The translations under genes were made by a program, and so were the position numbers. From Sulfitobacter aestuariivivens (GTDB lineage Bacteria > Pseudomonadota > Alphaproteobacteria > Rhodobacterales > Rhodobacteraceae), in contig NZ_JACTAG010000001.1 of NCBI RefSeq assembly GCF_014763045.1, forward strand, positions 806,001 through 870,000: a DNA stretch of 64,000 bases, written 5' to 3'. The notes beneath the pieces are model-generated. The model was not told the DNA's origin, made no database searches, and saw only the letters and a list, made by a program, of their open reading frames with translations. How positions within the stretch are numbered: the first letter of the stretch is position 1; every line of letters starts with the position of its first letter. This document shows, in pieces, positions 33,547 through 43,116 of the stretch.

Positions 33547-35637
33547 CTATTCGGCAGCGACACCCACTTCGATCACCGGCTCCATCTCATCAAGCTTTTC
33601 GTCTGACAAGTGACACTTGATCTGGTGACCGTCCGCCATGGTGCGCTGTGGCGGAACTTCCTTTTCACAAAGGCCACCGGGAACCTCGGATTTCCAGCGG
33701 CATCTGGTCTGAAAGGGGCACCCTGGGGGTGGGTTCATCGCCGACGGAATGTCGCCCTCAAGCACGATGTGCTTTTTCTTGACGGAAGTGTCCGCGATGG
33801 GCACCGCCGACAACAGCGCTTCGGTATAGGGATGATAGGGCGGGGCAAAGACCTGATCGGTCGAGCCCAGTTCGACCACGTGTCCCAGATACATCACCAT
33901 CACCCGGTCGCTGAGATAGCGCACGATGCTGAGGTCATGCGAGATAAACAGCAACGTTGTTTTCTGTTCCCGCTGGATTTCCATCAACAGATCGGTCACC
34001 GCCGCCTGCACCGATACGTCAAGCGCCGAGACGGGCTCATCCGCCACCACGATCCGCGCATCGCCCGCAAAGGCGCGGGCAATGCCAACGCGCTGTTTCT
34101 GGCCGCCAGAAAGCTGTCGTGGCATCCGGGTGGCAAATTCACGCGGCAGTTTAACCAGATCAAGCAGTTCCAGCATCCGCTGCTTCCGCTCTGCTTCGTT
34201 GTTGCCGACCTTGAATATCTCCAGCGCGCGGATGATCTGCCGCCCCACGGTCATCGAGGGATTGAGCGTGTCAAAGGGGTTCTGGAAAACCATTTGCACA
34301 TCAGCGACATTTTTGGTGGTGCGCTCTTCGATCGGTACATTCCCGATGTTTTGATTATCGAGCAGGATTTCGCCTTCTGTGGCGGTCTCCAGCCCCATCA
34401 GGACTTTCGCGAAGGTCGATTTCCCACAACCGGATTCGCCGACAATCGCCAGTGTCTCAGATTCGCGTGCCTCGAACGAAAGCTCTTCATTGGCCTTGAC
34501 CACCTTGGTCTCGCCGCCGCCGAACATGGCATTGGCCGCAACCTGATAATACTTCTTGAGCTTATCCATCTTGAGAACGACCTTGCCGATCTCGCCCTTC
34601 TGTTTCACGTCGGCCAGTTCAAGTGGCGCGTTCCAATCGATCTCCTGATAGCGCAGGCAGCGTGTGTGGTGCCGGTCATTGCCCGGCACGTTTTCCATCG
34701 GGATGACGCCCTGGTCACACCGTCCGGCTTCGAAATAATCGCAGCGCGGACCAAAATTACAGCCATCGGGGCGTTCGTGGGGCAGCGGGAAATTGCCGGG
34801 AATGGCGATCAGAGGCCGCGCGTTCTTGTCAGCGCCCGGCAGGGGGATCGACCGGAAAAGCGCCTGTGTATAGGGGTGCTGCATCTCATCGAACACGTCC
34901 TCGATCGACCCGCGCTCAACCGCTTCGCCTGAATACATCACACAAATGCGGTCGCAGGTTTCCAGCACCAGACCAAGGTTGTGGCTGATAAACAGCATCG
35001 ACGTGCCGTATTTCTTGCCCAGATCCTTGACCAGTTCGACCACCGCCGCTTCCACGGTGACGTCAAGCGCAGTTGTCGGCTCATCCAGGATCAGCAGCGA
35101 CGGCTCTGACATCAGCGCCATCGCGATCACGATGCGTTGCTGCTGGCCGCCCGACAGTTGGTGCGGATAGGCGTTCAGAATACGTTTGGGGTCGGGAAGC
35201 TTTACATCGGTGACCACCTGCAAAGCGCGCTCATGAGCATCTTTCTCATTCATGCCCGCGTGGATCATGGGCACTTCCATCAGCTGTCTGCCGATCTTCA
35301 TCGCCGGGTTGAGCGAGGCCATGGGTTCTTGATAAATCATCGCGATCTCGGATCCGCGAATGTCGCGCAGTTCTTCATCCGACATCTCGCCCAGATCGCG
35401 GCCCTTGAACTTGATCGAGCCGCCAACGATGCGGCCGTTCTTGCCCAGATCCTGCATGACACCCAAGGCAACGGTTGATTTGCCACAACCGGATTCGCCG
35501 ACAAGGCCCAGCGCCTCTCCGGGCATCACAGCGGCCGAAAAGTCCATCACCGCCGGGATCTCGCGCAACCGCGTGAAGAACGAGATCGACAGTTTGTCTA
35601 TCTCCAGAATGGGCCCGTCGTAGTCCAACTTTGCCAT
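33547..35637 (-). CDS. Peptide-type ABC importer, fused double ATPase
   Basis: A 696-residue protein joining two DppD/DppF-like ATPases. The first has GESGCGKST (47-55), LSGGQQQR and LILDEPTTALD; the second has GESGCGKST near residue 400, LSGGQKQR and VVADEPVSALD. Each ATPase ends with the Cys-containing peptide-importer motif (GCNFGPRCDYF, GCPFQTRCRW) that in this subfamily may hold an iron-sulfur cluster. It powers the two permeases encoded upstream in the same operon, for dipeptides, oligopeptides or a related solute. The gap to the permease gene is 77 bases and holds a hairpin module. Confidence 0.93.
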   Translation of the reverse strand: MAKLDYDGPILEIDKLSISFFTRLREIPAVMDFSAAVMPGEALGLVGESGCGKSTVALGVMQDLGKNGRIVGGSIKFKGRDLGEMSDEELRDIRGSEIAMIYQEPMASLNPAMKIGRQLMEVPMIHAGMNEKDAHERALQVVTDVKLPDPKRILNAYPHQLSGGQQQRIVIAMALMSEPSLLILDEPTTALDVTVEAAVVELVKDLGKKYGTSMLFISHNLGLVLETCDRICVMYSGEAVERGSIEDVFDEMQHPYTQALFRSIPLPGADKNARPLIAIPGNFPLPHERPDGCNFGPRCDYFEAGRCDQGVIPMENVPGNDRHHTRCLRYQEIDWNAPLELADVKQKGEIGKVVLKMDKLKKYYQVAANAMFGGGETKVVKANEELSFEARESETLAIVGESGCGKSTFAKVLMGLETATEGEILLDNQNIGNVPIEERTTKNVADVQMVFQNPFDTLNPSMTVGRQIIRALEIFKVGNNEAERKQRMLELLDLVKLPREFATRMPRQLSGGQKQRVGIARAFAGDARIVVADEPVSALDVSVQAAVTDLLMEIQREQKTTLLFISHDLSIVRYLSDRVMVMYLGHVVELGSTDQVFAPPYHPYTEALLSAVPIADTSVKKKHIVLEGDIPSAMNPPPGCPFQTRCRWKSEVPGGLCEKEVPPQRTMADGHQIKCHLSDEKLDEMEPVIEVGVAAE

Positions 35638-35655
35638 GGTATCTCTCCCTGCCAG

Positions 35656-35702
35656 TATCTTCTGGCCATAAATATCCCTGGGGTCCGGGGGCAGCGCCCC
35701 CG
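35656..35702 (-). repeat. Intergenic hairpin module (type B) in ABC operon
   Basis: Bases 35686-35692 and 35696-35702 form a 7-base GC stem with a 3-base loop. Next on the minus strand comes a box reading GATATTTATGGCCAGAAGAT, which shares TGGCCAGA with the boxes at 313-334 and 53844-53865. It lies between the second permease and the ATPase genes and could tune relative expression. Similar GGGGGC-stem plus GGATATTT sequences are common in Rhodobacteraceae intergenic DNA as I recall. Confidence 0.55.
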
Positions 35703-35714
35703 AAACACATTTTC

Positions 35715-37181
35715 TTAATCGCGCAGGCTTTCCTCGCGCAGACCATCCGCCAGCAGGTTCAGACCCAGTACCAGTGTCAGCAACGACAGGGCTGGGGCGA
35801 TGGCCGCATGAGGATAAAGCGACAACAGACGCCGGCCGGCGTTGATCGTGCTGCCCCAGTCCGGGCTCTCTGATTCAAGTCCCAGACCAAAGAAGCCCAG
35901 TGTACCCAGAAGAATGGTCGTGTACCCGATCCGCAGACAGAAATCGACGATCAGCGGACCCCGCGCATTTGGCAGGATCTCCCACAGCATGATGTACCAG
36001 GGCCCTTCACCGCGCGTCTGCGCCGCCGCCACGTAGTCACGCGTCTTGATGTCGAGGGCCAGACCCCGGACAATTCTGAAGACAGTAGGCGAGTTTACGA
36101 AGACAACCGACACGAACACCACAAGGATTTCCGATGGCATGGGTATCCAGTCCAGGAACGTGGGCAGTCCCGGGATTGTATAGCTCGCATTATCGATGAT
36201 TGTTCCGTCATTCGAGATCATCGACAGATACGCCCAGGCCATGACGCCAAGCACCACTGCCAGCAAGGGTGTGCGGAACGAGGGCTGTGTATAGTATCGC
36301 GAGTTCAGCAGCACCGCGACGAAGATCAGCGGAAAGACAAATAGCACGGCGGCCATGTAGTTGGGAATACCTGTCAACACGATTTCCGGCGTCACCAGCA
36401 GGAAGAACAGCAGGATGACCGGGAACGCAAGGATCAGGTTGGCCACAAAGGACAGGATCGTATCGAGCTTGCCACCATAGTACCCTGCGGGCAGTCCCAG
36501 TGTGATCCCGACCATGAAGGCAAAGAGCGTTGCCAGAGGGGCAATCAGCACCACAACCCAGGACCCTTTGACCAGTCGGCTGAAGACGTCGCGCGCCAGG
36601 TTGTCACCGCCCAGCAGGTACCAGGCGTATTCGCCTTCTTCTGCGCCGCGCAGCGGCGTGCCTGGTAGCTTGTTTTTCATGCCCGATGCCTGGCTGAGGC
36701 TGTCATGGGTGACGATCAGATCAAAGATCCCGCCCAAAACTCCGGTAAAGACCCAGAACATCACAATGGCAAATCCGATCATCCCCACGGTGCTGTCGAA
36801 CAGCTTGCCGTAAAGGCCCAGTTTGCGCTTGTAGGTGATCGAAAGTGCGAAGGTCACAATGAGGGCAATCCAGGTCGGCAAGAACTGTCTGCTCATGCCG
36901 CCAATGATCCCGGCGCCAGTTCCCATGAAGATCCCAAGGATGACGTAGATCAGAATAATCCCGACAACAGCGAAGAAAAACCAGTTTACAAGAGTACCGA
37001 CAAAGCCGCTTATCCCAGTATTTGCCGACAATGTGCCGTCTGCGTTCACAGCGCGGCTATCCGCTGAGGGCACGAGCGAGATGAGGATTTGCACGATGAT
37101 CCCGAGGATCAGCAATCCAAGTGCCAGTTGAAAGATGAGGTTGAGCCCGGAAAGTGAGCCCGTCCATGTCAATGGTTCCAT
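35715..37181 (-). CDS. Peptide-type ABC importer permease (DppC-like)
   Basis: A 488-residue permease, longer than typical DppC (about 300) because of an extra N-terminal region with several membrane segments (roughly residues 13-33, 66-86 and 100-116). The conserved core has the BPD_transp_1 EAA-type loop in DYVAAAQTRGEGPWYIMLWEILPNARGPLIVDFCLRIGYTTILLGTLGFFGLG. It pairs with the DppB-like permease upstream (12-base gap). The oversized N-terminus is a known subtype in alphaproteobacteria; it may help position the missing binding protein. Confidence 0.9.
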   Translation of the reverse strand: MEPLTWTGSLSGLNLIFQLALGLLILGIIVQILISLVPSADSRAVNADGTLSANTGISGFVGTLVNWFFFAVVGIILIYVILGIFMGTGAGIIGGMSRQFLPTWIALIVTFALSITYKRKLGLYGKLFDSTVGMIGFAIVMFWVFTGVLGGIFDLIVTHDSLSQASGMKNKLPGTPLRGAEEGEYAWYLLGGDNLARDVFSRLVKGSWVVVLIAPLATLFAFMVGITLGLPAGYYGGKLDTILSFVANLILAFPVILLFFLLVTPEIVLTGIPNYMAAVLFVFPLIFVAVLLNSRYYTQPSFRTPLLAVVLGVMAWAYLSMISNDGTIIDNASYTIPGLPTFLDWIPMPSEILVVFVSVVFVNSPTVFRIVRGLALDIKTRDYVAAAQTRGEGPWYIMLWEILPNARGPLIVDFCLRIGYTTILLGTLGFFGLGLESESPDWGSTINAGRRLLSLYPHAAIAPALSLLTLVLGLNLLADGLREESLRD

Positions 37182-37193
37182 GTCCTTGCTCCC

Positions 37194-38303
37194 TTATGAA
37201 ATGCGAATGCGCGGGTTAAGATAAACGTAGCCGATATCTGATATCAGCTGCGTCAGCAGCACCACGGCGACCGAGACCACCGACACCGCCAGCAGCAGTT
37301 CGATGTCATTGTTGCCCGCCGCCTGTACCAGCAACCAGCCGAAACCCTTGTAGTTAAAGAGCGTCTCGACAATGACCACGCCGTTCAGCAACCACGGGAT
37401 CTGCAACATGATGACCGTGAACGGTGCGATCAGGGCATTTCTCAGCGCGTGCTTGAGAACGATATCGCTGAACTTGACCCCCTTAAGACGTGCCGTTCGG
37501 ATATACTGAGCCGTCATAACCTCGGTCATGGATGCGCGCGTCATCCGCGCGATATATCCCATCCCATAAAGCGAAATGGTCAGCACCGGCAGGAAGAAGT
37601 TCCAGAAAGTGGCGTCATCCATCGCCTTGGTGGCCGAGCCGAGGAACAAGGTGCGCCCCTCCCCGAAGAGAGCGCCTTCGGAGCCCAAAAGCCCCCATTG
37701 CGTCAACAGCGGCGACAGGCCGTAGTTCGAAGAGGCCAGAAGGGCGATGAAGATCACGCCCGACACATATTCAGGCGTCGCCGTTGTCGCAATCGAGAAG
37801 GTCGACAGGGACCGGTCCAGTTTGGACCCCTCGCGCATCCCGGCCAGCACCCCGACAATCAACGCCGAAGGCACCATCAGTATCAGAACCCACATCATCA
37901 GGAACCCGGTCTTGCCCAACCGTTCTGCAACAAGGCTGCCCACATTGTCCTTGAACACGGTGGAAAATCCCCAATCGCCCTGCAGGACACCACAGAACGT
38001 GCGCCGCTCTTCTTCGGGGGTACTGCTGGAAAAACACCGGCCAAAGGTTTCACCGTCCTCGCGCTCAGTCACGTAGCCGGGCCTCACGCCGAGCCATTCA
38101 CCGAACTTGTCCCAGGTCGGTTGAAGGTATCCACGATCTTCCAGAAAGGACGCGACGGCCTCATCCGACATGCGGAAGTTTCCTTGAGTCTTGGCGAGCT
38201 TTTCAAGGTTTGGATAAAGATTGGTCAGCCAGAACACGATGAACGTCAGGCATAGAGCCGTCAGTAACATCACGCCCAATCGACGTAAGATAAATAGTCC
38301 CAT
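37194..38303 (-). CDS. Peptide-type ABC importer permease (DppB-like)
   Basis: A 369-residue permease. The N-terminal helix (GLFILRRLGVMLLTALCLTFIVFWL) is followed by an unusually long periplasmic loop (about residues 35-105, with cysteines in GRCFSSSTPEEERRTFCGVL), then the permease core with the EAA-like QYIRTARLKGVKFSDIVLKHALRNALIA. I start at the ATG at 38303; the longer frame upstream is not protein-like. It is the first gene of the transporter operon, downstream of the AraC-type regulator gene. Confidence 0.9.
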   Translation of the reverse strand: MGLFILRRLGVMLLTALCLTFIVFWLTNLYPNLEKLAKTQGNFRMSDEAVASFLEDRGYLQPTWDKFGEWLGVRPGYVTEREDGETFGRCFSSSTPEEERRTFCGVLQGDWGFSTVFKDNVGSLVAERLGKTGFLMMWVLILMVPSALIVGVLAGMREGSKLDRSLSTFSIATTATPEYVSGVIFIALLASSNYGLSPLLTQWGLLGSEGALFGEGRTLFLGSATKAMDDATFWNFFLPVLTISLYGMGYIARMTRASMTEVMTAQYIRTARLKGVKFSDIVLKHALRNALIAPFTVIMLQIPWLLNGVVIVETLFNYKGFGWLLVQAAGNNDIELLLAVSVVSVAVVLLTQLISDIGYVYLNPRIRIS

Positions 38304-38608
38304 GTGGTGCCCCTGTTGCGTGGCTGGGCAGGTATGTCCTGCCCGTATTAGTGCAGACCTGTGGCCTTGCTGTTGATCGATCGCCAACCGGTTTTCCGGA
38401 ATCAGCGAACATGACGTGTGGTTCTTTGTCTCCCCCGATCCGGTCTGCGGCGGCCCATCGGGTCCATTTTCAACCGGATTTTCATTTCCCTTGCACCTAT
38501 CAGGCACAATGCTAGCCGTCAGGTCAATCGCCAGTTAAGCCATTTCAAAGCAAATTTGCGACATCCGACTTGTCGTAAAACGGCATCGAAGAACAGGGTG
38601 TGGTTTGG
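38304..38608 (-). other. 305-base leader of ABC operon with hairpin
   Basis: The gap separates the AraC-type regulator and the first permease. A hairpin (38326-38332 with 38338-38344, 5-base loop) lies close to the permease start and would be in the mRNA leader. I find no solute-binding protein gene or remnant here, though peptide importers usually carry it first. No RNA gene is recognised. Confidence 0.5.
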
Positions 38609-39397
38609 TCAACGCCGCAGTTTGCTGGGGGGAGACCCTGTGTGCTGTTGCATGTACCGGGTGAAATATGCGGCGGACCCAAAGCCCAGATGGCGGGCAA
38701 TATCCTGTGCCGTCTCATCCGTTTCGCGCAGCAATGTGCGCGCTGCGTGCAATATCCGCTCTGACAAGACATCTGCTGCCGTCTTTCCGGTTGTGGCCTT
38801 GACCGCGCGGGAGAGGTGGGTTGGTGTGACCCCCAGCAGGTCAGCAAATTCAGCCATTGTCGCCCCGGATGCATAGCGCTCAGCGACCAGATCACAAAAA
38901 GCGGCGCTCAGGCGGGCGCCGGCGTTTTGTTTGGGCGGTAGATGTTCTTCAAGGATAATTTGACGGCGCAGCCAGACTGAGATCAACGCCGCATGGGCCT
39001 CGAGCGCATCCTGTTGCAGGGGCCGACCGGCTTGTTCCTCGCGTTGGGCTGCTTCGATGATGCTGGTCAGTTCCGTTTGTACCGAAGCCTCACGGATGCG
39101 CAGCTGACGCGCCATTTGCGGTAGGCGCAGATCCATGCCTTCGGGAATCGACACCGCAAGCCCGGTGCATTGATAACCGGGTTCCAGCGCAAACAGATGG
39201 CCAGCGGGTATCCAGATGGCATTATGCGGGCCCAGCCCGCGGCGCTGGCCGTCAAGGTGAACTTTCCCCTGACCGCGCGTGGTCCAGATCAGCGTATGAC
39301 CTGGCCGACCGTGCAACAGGCTGATTTGCCAACTGTGTCCACCGCTCAATTGAGACAGGGTTTGGACTTTGATGTCTGTAAGGTACCCGTGTGCCAT
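38609..39397 (-). CDS. AraC-family transcription regulator
   Basis: A 262-residue regulator. The N-terminal half is a cupin-like sensing domain (TLIWTTRGQGKVHLDGQRRGLGPHNAIWIPAGHLFAL). The C-terminal double helix-turn-helix is at about 165-260, with MAEFADLLGVTPTHLSRAVKATTG and AQDIARHLGFGSAAYFTRYMQQHTGSPPSKLRR. It is transcribed in the same direction as the ABC importer 305 bases downstream, so it may control that operon, but neither its ligand nor its target is shown by sequence. Confidence 0.9.
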   Translation of the reverse strand: MAHGYLTDIKVQTLSQLSGGHSWQISLLHGRPGHTLIWTTRGQGKVHLDGQRRGLGPHNAIWIPAGHLFALEPGYQCTGLAVSIPEGMDLRLPQMARQLRIREASVQTELTSIIEAAQREEQAGRPLQQDALEAHAALISVWLRRQIILEEHLPPKQNAGARLSAAFCDLVAERYASGATMAEFADLLGVTPTHLSRAVKATTGKTAADVLSERILHAARTLLRETDETAQDIARHLGFGSAAYFTRYMQQHTGSPPSKLRR

Positions 39398-39474
39398 GCG
39401 ATTGTCGGAGATTGAAAAGAATGGCCCATGTTAACTGGAATTAACGGATAAATAAAGTCAGATTTTGAAAAGTG

Positions 39475-40359
39475 CTACGGACAGAAAATCGCGTTCCAGT
39501 CTGACATTTTGCTGCGCATCCACGTACGCTGTCGTTTGGCAAATTGTCGGGTGGCAATGATGGCGGCGCCTCTGGCGTCTTCTAGCGATGTCTCATTTTT
39601 CAGATACGAGACAAGCTCGGGCACGCCAATCGCACGATGCGCTGGCAGGGCCGGGTCATAATAAGGTGCGACCGCGCGGATCTCTTCAAGTGCACCTGCT
39701 TTCAGCATCAGGTCGAACCGGCGCGCGATACGGTCATTGAGCCAATCCTTTTCGACATCGAACACGATCGGATAGGTCCGTGATATTGGCAAGATTGGCG
39801 GACCGGTGTCGTCTTGCCAGTCTGCCAGACCCCGTCCTGTTGCCTGCTGGACTTCCCAGGCCCGCTGGACGCGGGCGCGGTTCTTCATGTCGATGCGGCT
39901 GATTGTTTTCGGATCGAGCGCCACTGCCAAATCCCCAACCGGTAAAAGATCAGCTTGCGCACGAACCTCTGTCGGGGTGGCGGGGATTTCTGCCAATCCT
40001 CGGGTCAGTGCGGAAAAATAGAGGCCCGTGCCGCCTGTGATGATGGGACGTACACCGGCGGTTAACACTGGCGTGACGTCGCGCAGCCAATGGCCCGTAG
40101 AATAGGGGCTTGTTGCCGCGATGTAGCCGTAAAGCGCATGGGGAGCGGCGGCCTCTTCCTCGGCTGAGGGGCGCGCGGTGATGACACGCCAACAATCATA
40201 GACCTGACTGGCATCTGCATTGACGATAACCCCGCCTTGCCGATCCGCAATCTCAAGAGCCAGCGCCGATTTGCCAGATGCGGTGGGCCCTGCAATCAAC
40301 ACAGGTTGTTCCGCGCTGAGATTGCGCAGGACGTTTTCAAAGGCTGCGGCGATAGGCAT
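39475..40359 (-). CDS. miaA: tRNA dimethylallyltransferase
   Basis: A 294-residue enzyme that adds an isopentenyl group to A37 of tRNAs reading codons starting with U. The P-loop GPTASGKS is at residues 24-31. [37 protein letters not shown] and the C-terminal [14 protein letters not shown] identify MiaA. The ATG at 40359 is chosen over an in-frame TTG at 40377. It diverges from pyrH across 99 bases that must hold both promoters. Confidence 0.94.
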   Translation of the reverse strand: MPIAAAFENVLRNLSAEQPVLIAGPTASGKSALALEIADRQGGVIVNADASQVYDCWRVITARPSAEEEAAAPHALYGYIAATSPYSTGHWLRDVTPVLTAGVRPIITGGTGLYFSALTRGLAEIPATPTEVRAQADLLPVGDLAVALDPKTISRIDMKNRARVQRAWEVQQATGRGLADWQDDTGPPILPISRTYPIVFDVEKDWLNDRIARRFDLMLKAGALEEIRAVAPYYDPALPAHRAIGVPELVSYLKNETSLEDARGAAIIATRQFAKRQRTWMRSKMSDWNAIFCP

Positions 40360-40458
40360 TTCTTTTCTCGCAGGCAAAGCATGGATTGAACCTGACAGCC
40401 ATTTGCGACAGTTTGCGCAGGAAAGAAAACCCCTCCGCCCCGCATGAAAGGTTCACCC

Positions 40459-41187
40459 ATGCCACAGGACGCCCCCCAAACCACCTTCAAACGCGTGATG
40501 CTGAAGATTTCGGGGGAGGCACTGATGGGGGATAAGGGGTTCGGGCTTAATCCGCCAACCGTCGAGCGGATCGCCCGCGAAGTGCAAACCGTTCATGAGA
40601 TGGGTGTCGAGATCTGCATGGTCATCGGCGGCGGCAACATCTTTCGGGGGCTGCAAGGGTCTGCGCAGGGCATGGAACGAACCACAGCAGATTATATGGG
40701 GATGCTGGCCACAGTCATGAACGCGCTTGCGATGCAGTCGGCGCTTGAGGGCCTTGGCATTCATACCCGCGTGATTTCGGCCATCACGATGAACGAAGTC
40801 GCGGAACCCTACATCCGCCGCCGCGCCGTGCGGCACCTTGAGAAAAAGCGTGTCTGCATCTTCGCGGCAGGCACCGGGAACCCCTATTTCACGACCGATA
40901 CTGCCGCCACCTTGCGCGCAAATGAGATGTCGTGCGAGGCCATTTTCAAGGGCACGAAGGTCGACGGGGTTTATGACAAGGATCCTGCGAAACACGCGGA
41001 TGCCAAGCGCTATGACACCGTGAGCTATGACGATGTGTTGGCCAAGCGCCTGGGCGTGATGGATGCCTCGGCTATTGCGCTGGCGCGGGACAACAATCTG
41101 CCGATCATCGTCTTTTCACTGGATGAACCGGGCGGGTTCCGGGGCATTCTGGCGGGCGAGGGGACGTATACGCGGGTTCAGGGGTGA
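40459..41187 (+). CDS. pyrH: UMP kinase
   Basis: A 242-residue hexameric amino-acid-kinase-fold enzyme making UDP from [47 protein letters not shown] and the [13 protein letters not shown] loop are diagnostic. The start at 40459 has AAAGG at the right distance; an ATG at 40444 does not. pyrH usually precedes frr directly; here a DUF3095 gene lies between. Confidence 0.96.
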   Translation: MPQDAPQTTFKRVMLKISGEALMGDKGFGLNPPTVERIAREVQTVHEMGVEICMVIGGGNIFRGLQGSAQGMERTTADYMGMLATVMNALAMQSALEGLGIHTRVISAITMNEVAEPYIRRRAVRHLEKKRVCIFAAGTGNPYFTTDTAATLRANEMSCEAIFKGTKVDGVYDKDPAKHADAKRYDTVSYDDVLAKRLGVMDASAIALARDNNLPIIVFSLDEPGGFRGILAGEGTYTRVQG

Positions 41188-41209
41188 CGACCCCTTGGGT
41201 GAGGTACCA

Positions 41210-42358
41210 TTGACGACAGAAAGCTCGGACTTTTACACAAACCTTCCGCTCTACCCTGATTTCGCGCAACTGGCGCGCGATGACTACTATACCGCGCTGC
41301 CGGATGACTGGTGGGTAGGCACCTCTGACATTCTTGGCTCAACAAAATTGGTCGCCGAAGGGCGCTACAAGACGGTCAACATGGTCGGTGCGGCCGTGAT
41401 TTCTGCCCAAATCAACGCACATGGTGGGACTGCTTTTCCGTTTGTTTTTGGCGGCGACGGGGCAAGCTTTGCCGTGCCCCCTGTGTGGCATGACGCGGCG
41501 GCCGATGCGCTTGCCGCAGTGCGCTTGTGGGCGCATGAGGCTTTCGGGGTTTCCCTGCGTGTGGGCCTTGTCCAGATGCGGGACCTTCGGGCTGCGGGTC
41601 ACGATGTGAAAGTAGCCCGGTTTCATGCCGCGAATGCCGTGGATTATGCGATGTTTGCCGGCGGTGGGCTGAGTTGGGCAGAGACACAGATGAAAGCTGG
41701 TGCGCATGATTTGCCAAAGGCACCCCCGGGTTCAGAGCCGGACCTGACAGGGCTGTCGTGCAGATGGGGCCATATGCAAAGCCGCCATGGCACGGTTCTG
41801 TCCGTGGTCATTGTTCCACAAGAACGCACGACACCTGCGGAATTTTCGGATTTGGCTGAGCACGTGCTTGAGTTGGTGTCGAAACTTGACCGTGGGGGGC
41901 ATCCAACGTCCGCGGACGGGCCCGCGGTAAAGTGGCCACCGACAGGGTCTTTGTTGGAAGCACACGCGCGTCGCGGCAAAGGATCCTTGCGTCGGGCGCG
42001 GATCGCAGCGCTTTTTGAGAGTTCCATGTACTGGTTTCTGTACAAGACCGGGATCAAATTAGCCGGATTTGACGCCCACCACTTTCGTGCCGTGGTGGGG
42101 GGCAACGCGGACTTTCGCAAGTTCGACGATGGGTTGAAGATGACGCTGGATTGCGATGCACAGACTGAGGCCAGTTTGCGCGCGCTGCTGCAAGAGGCCG
42201 AGGAAAATGGCACGATCCGCTATGGGTTGCACGCACAGTCCGAAGCGATGATGACCTGCATCGTGCCCTCAAGCCTTAGCGATGATCACATGCATTTCGT
42301 GGATGGCGCCGCAGGCGGCTACACCAGCGCTGCGCAAGCCATCAAGGCGCCGGGCTAG
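41210..42358 (+). CDS. DUF3095 protein, class III nucleotidyl cyclase-like
   Basis: A 382-residue protein starting at a TTG codon preceded by GAGGT (41201-41205). No ATG lies near, and the frame opens inside pyrH. The N-terminal domain has WWVGTSDILGSTKLVAEGRYKTVN, then FVFGGDGASFAVP. These two blocks look like the metal-binding segments of class III adenylyl cyclases (D40 and D83 as candidate ligands). The C-terminal half has no familiar motif. Function is not established; cyclase activity is inference. It sits 22 bases after pyrH and 89 bases before frr, so it is probably part of that operon. Confidence 0.75.
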   Translation: MTTESSDFYTNLPLYPDFAQLARDDYYTALPDDWWVGTSDILGSTKLVAEGRYKTVNMVGAAVISAQINAHGGTAFPFVFGGDGASFAVPPVWHDAAADALAAVRLWAHEAFGVSLRVGLVQMRDLRAAGHDVKVARFHAANAVDYAMFAGGGLSWAETQMKAGAHDLPKAPPGSEPDLTGLSCRWGHMQSRHGTVLSVVIVPQERTTPAEFSDLAEHVLELVSKLDRGGHPTSADGPAVKWPPTGSLLEAHARRGKGSLRRARIAALFESSMYWFLYKTGIKLAGFDAHHFRAVVGGNADFRKFDDGLKMTLDCDAQTEASLRALLQEAEENGTIRYGLHAQSEAMMTCIVPSSLSDDHMHFVDGAAGGYTSAAQAIKAPG

Positions 42359-42447
42359 CGGGGCACGGACTGCGAAAGCCTACTGGTCATTCCATGACCT
42401 GATGCACTATACACCTGCAAAAGCTGAAAAAGGCCACAGGGGTAAAC

Positions 42448-43011
42448 ATGTCCGACGACTTTATGCTCGATACCGATGATCTTGAGCGGCGCATGAGCGG
42501 GGCCATTGGCTCTTTGCGTACTGAATTTGCTTCGCTGCGGACGGGTCGCGCTTCGGCGTCGATGCTGGAGCCGGTCATGGTGGATGCCTATGGTGCGATG
42601 ACCCCCATCAATCAGGTTGGCACCGTGAACGTCCCCGAGCCGCGCATGGTGACGATCAATGTCTGGGACAAGGGGCTTGTCGGCAAGGTTGAGAAGGCCA
42701 TTCGCGAGAGTGGGCTGGGGATCAATCCGCAGCTTAACGGTACAATTATCATGCTGCCTATTCCGGAGCTCAACGAAGAGCGCCGCCGGGATCTGACCAA
42801 AGTCGCAGGGCAATATGCTGAAAACGCCCGCGTCTCGATCCGCAATGTGCGGCGGGACGGGATGGACCAGATCAAAAAGGCCAAGGCCGATGGTATGTCC
42901 GAGGATGATCAGAAGTTCTGGGAGACCGAGGTACAGGACATCACCAACCGTTTCATCAGCCAGATCGATGAGCAGCTGGAGACCAAGCAAGCCGAGATCA
43001 TGCAGGTTTGA
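42448..43011 (+). CDS. frr: Ribosome recycling factor
   Basis: A 187-residue protein of standard length that, with EF-G, splits post-termination ribosomes. The three-helix-bundle and hinge signatures are all seen: [58 protein letters not shown], and [38 protein letters not shown]. It follows the DUF3095 gene and precedes uppS in the same direction. Confidence 0.97.
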   Translation: MSDDFMLDTDDLERRMSGAIGSLRTEFASLRTGRASASMLEPVMVDAYGAMTPINQVGTVNVPEPRMVTINVWDKGLVGKVEKAIRESGLGINPQLNGTIIMLPIPELNEERRRDLTKVAGQYAENARVSIRNVRRDGMDQIKKAKADGMSEDDQKFWETEVQDITNRFISQIDEQLETKQAEIMQV

Positions 43012-43116
43012 TCGATTATCCAGACGGCACTCCGGTCAATGGGTTTGATTGGCCGGAGGTAAAGGTATCAGGACGCAGAGCAGACAGGATAGAGTAATGA
43101 TCACAAAGGCCGCAGT

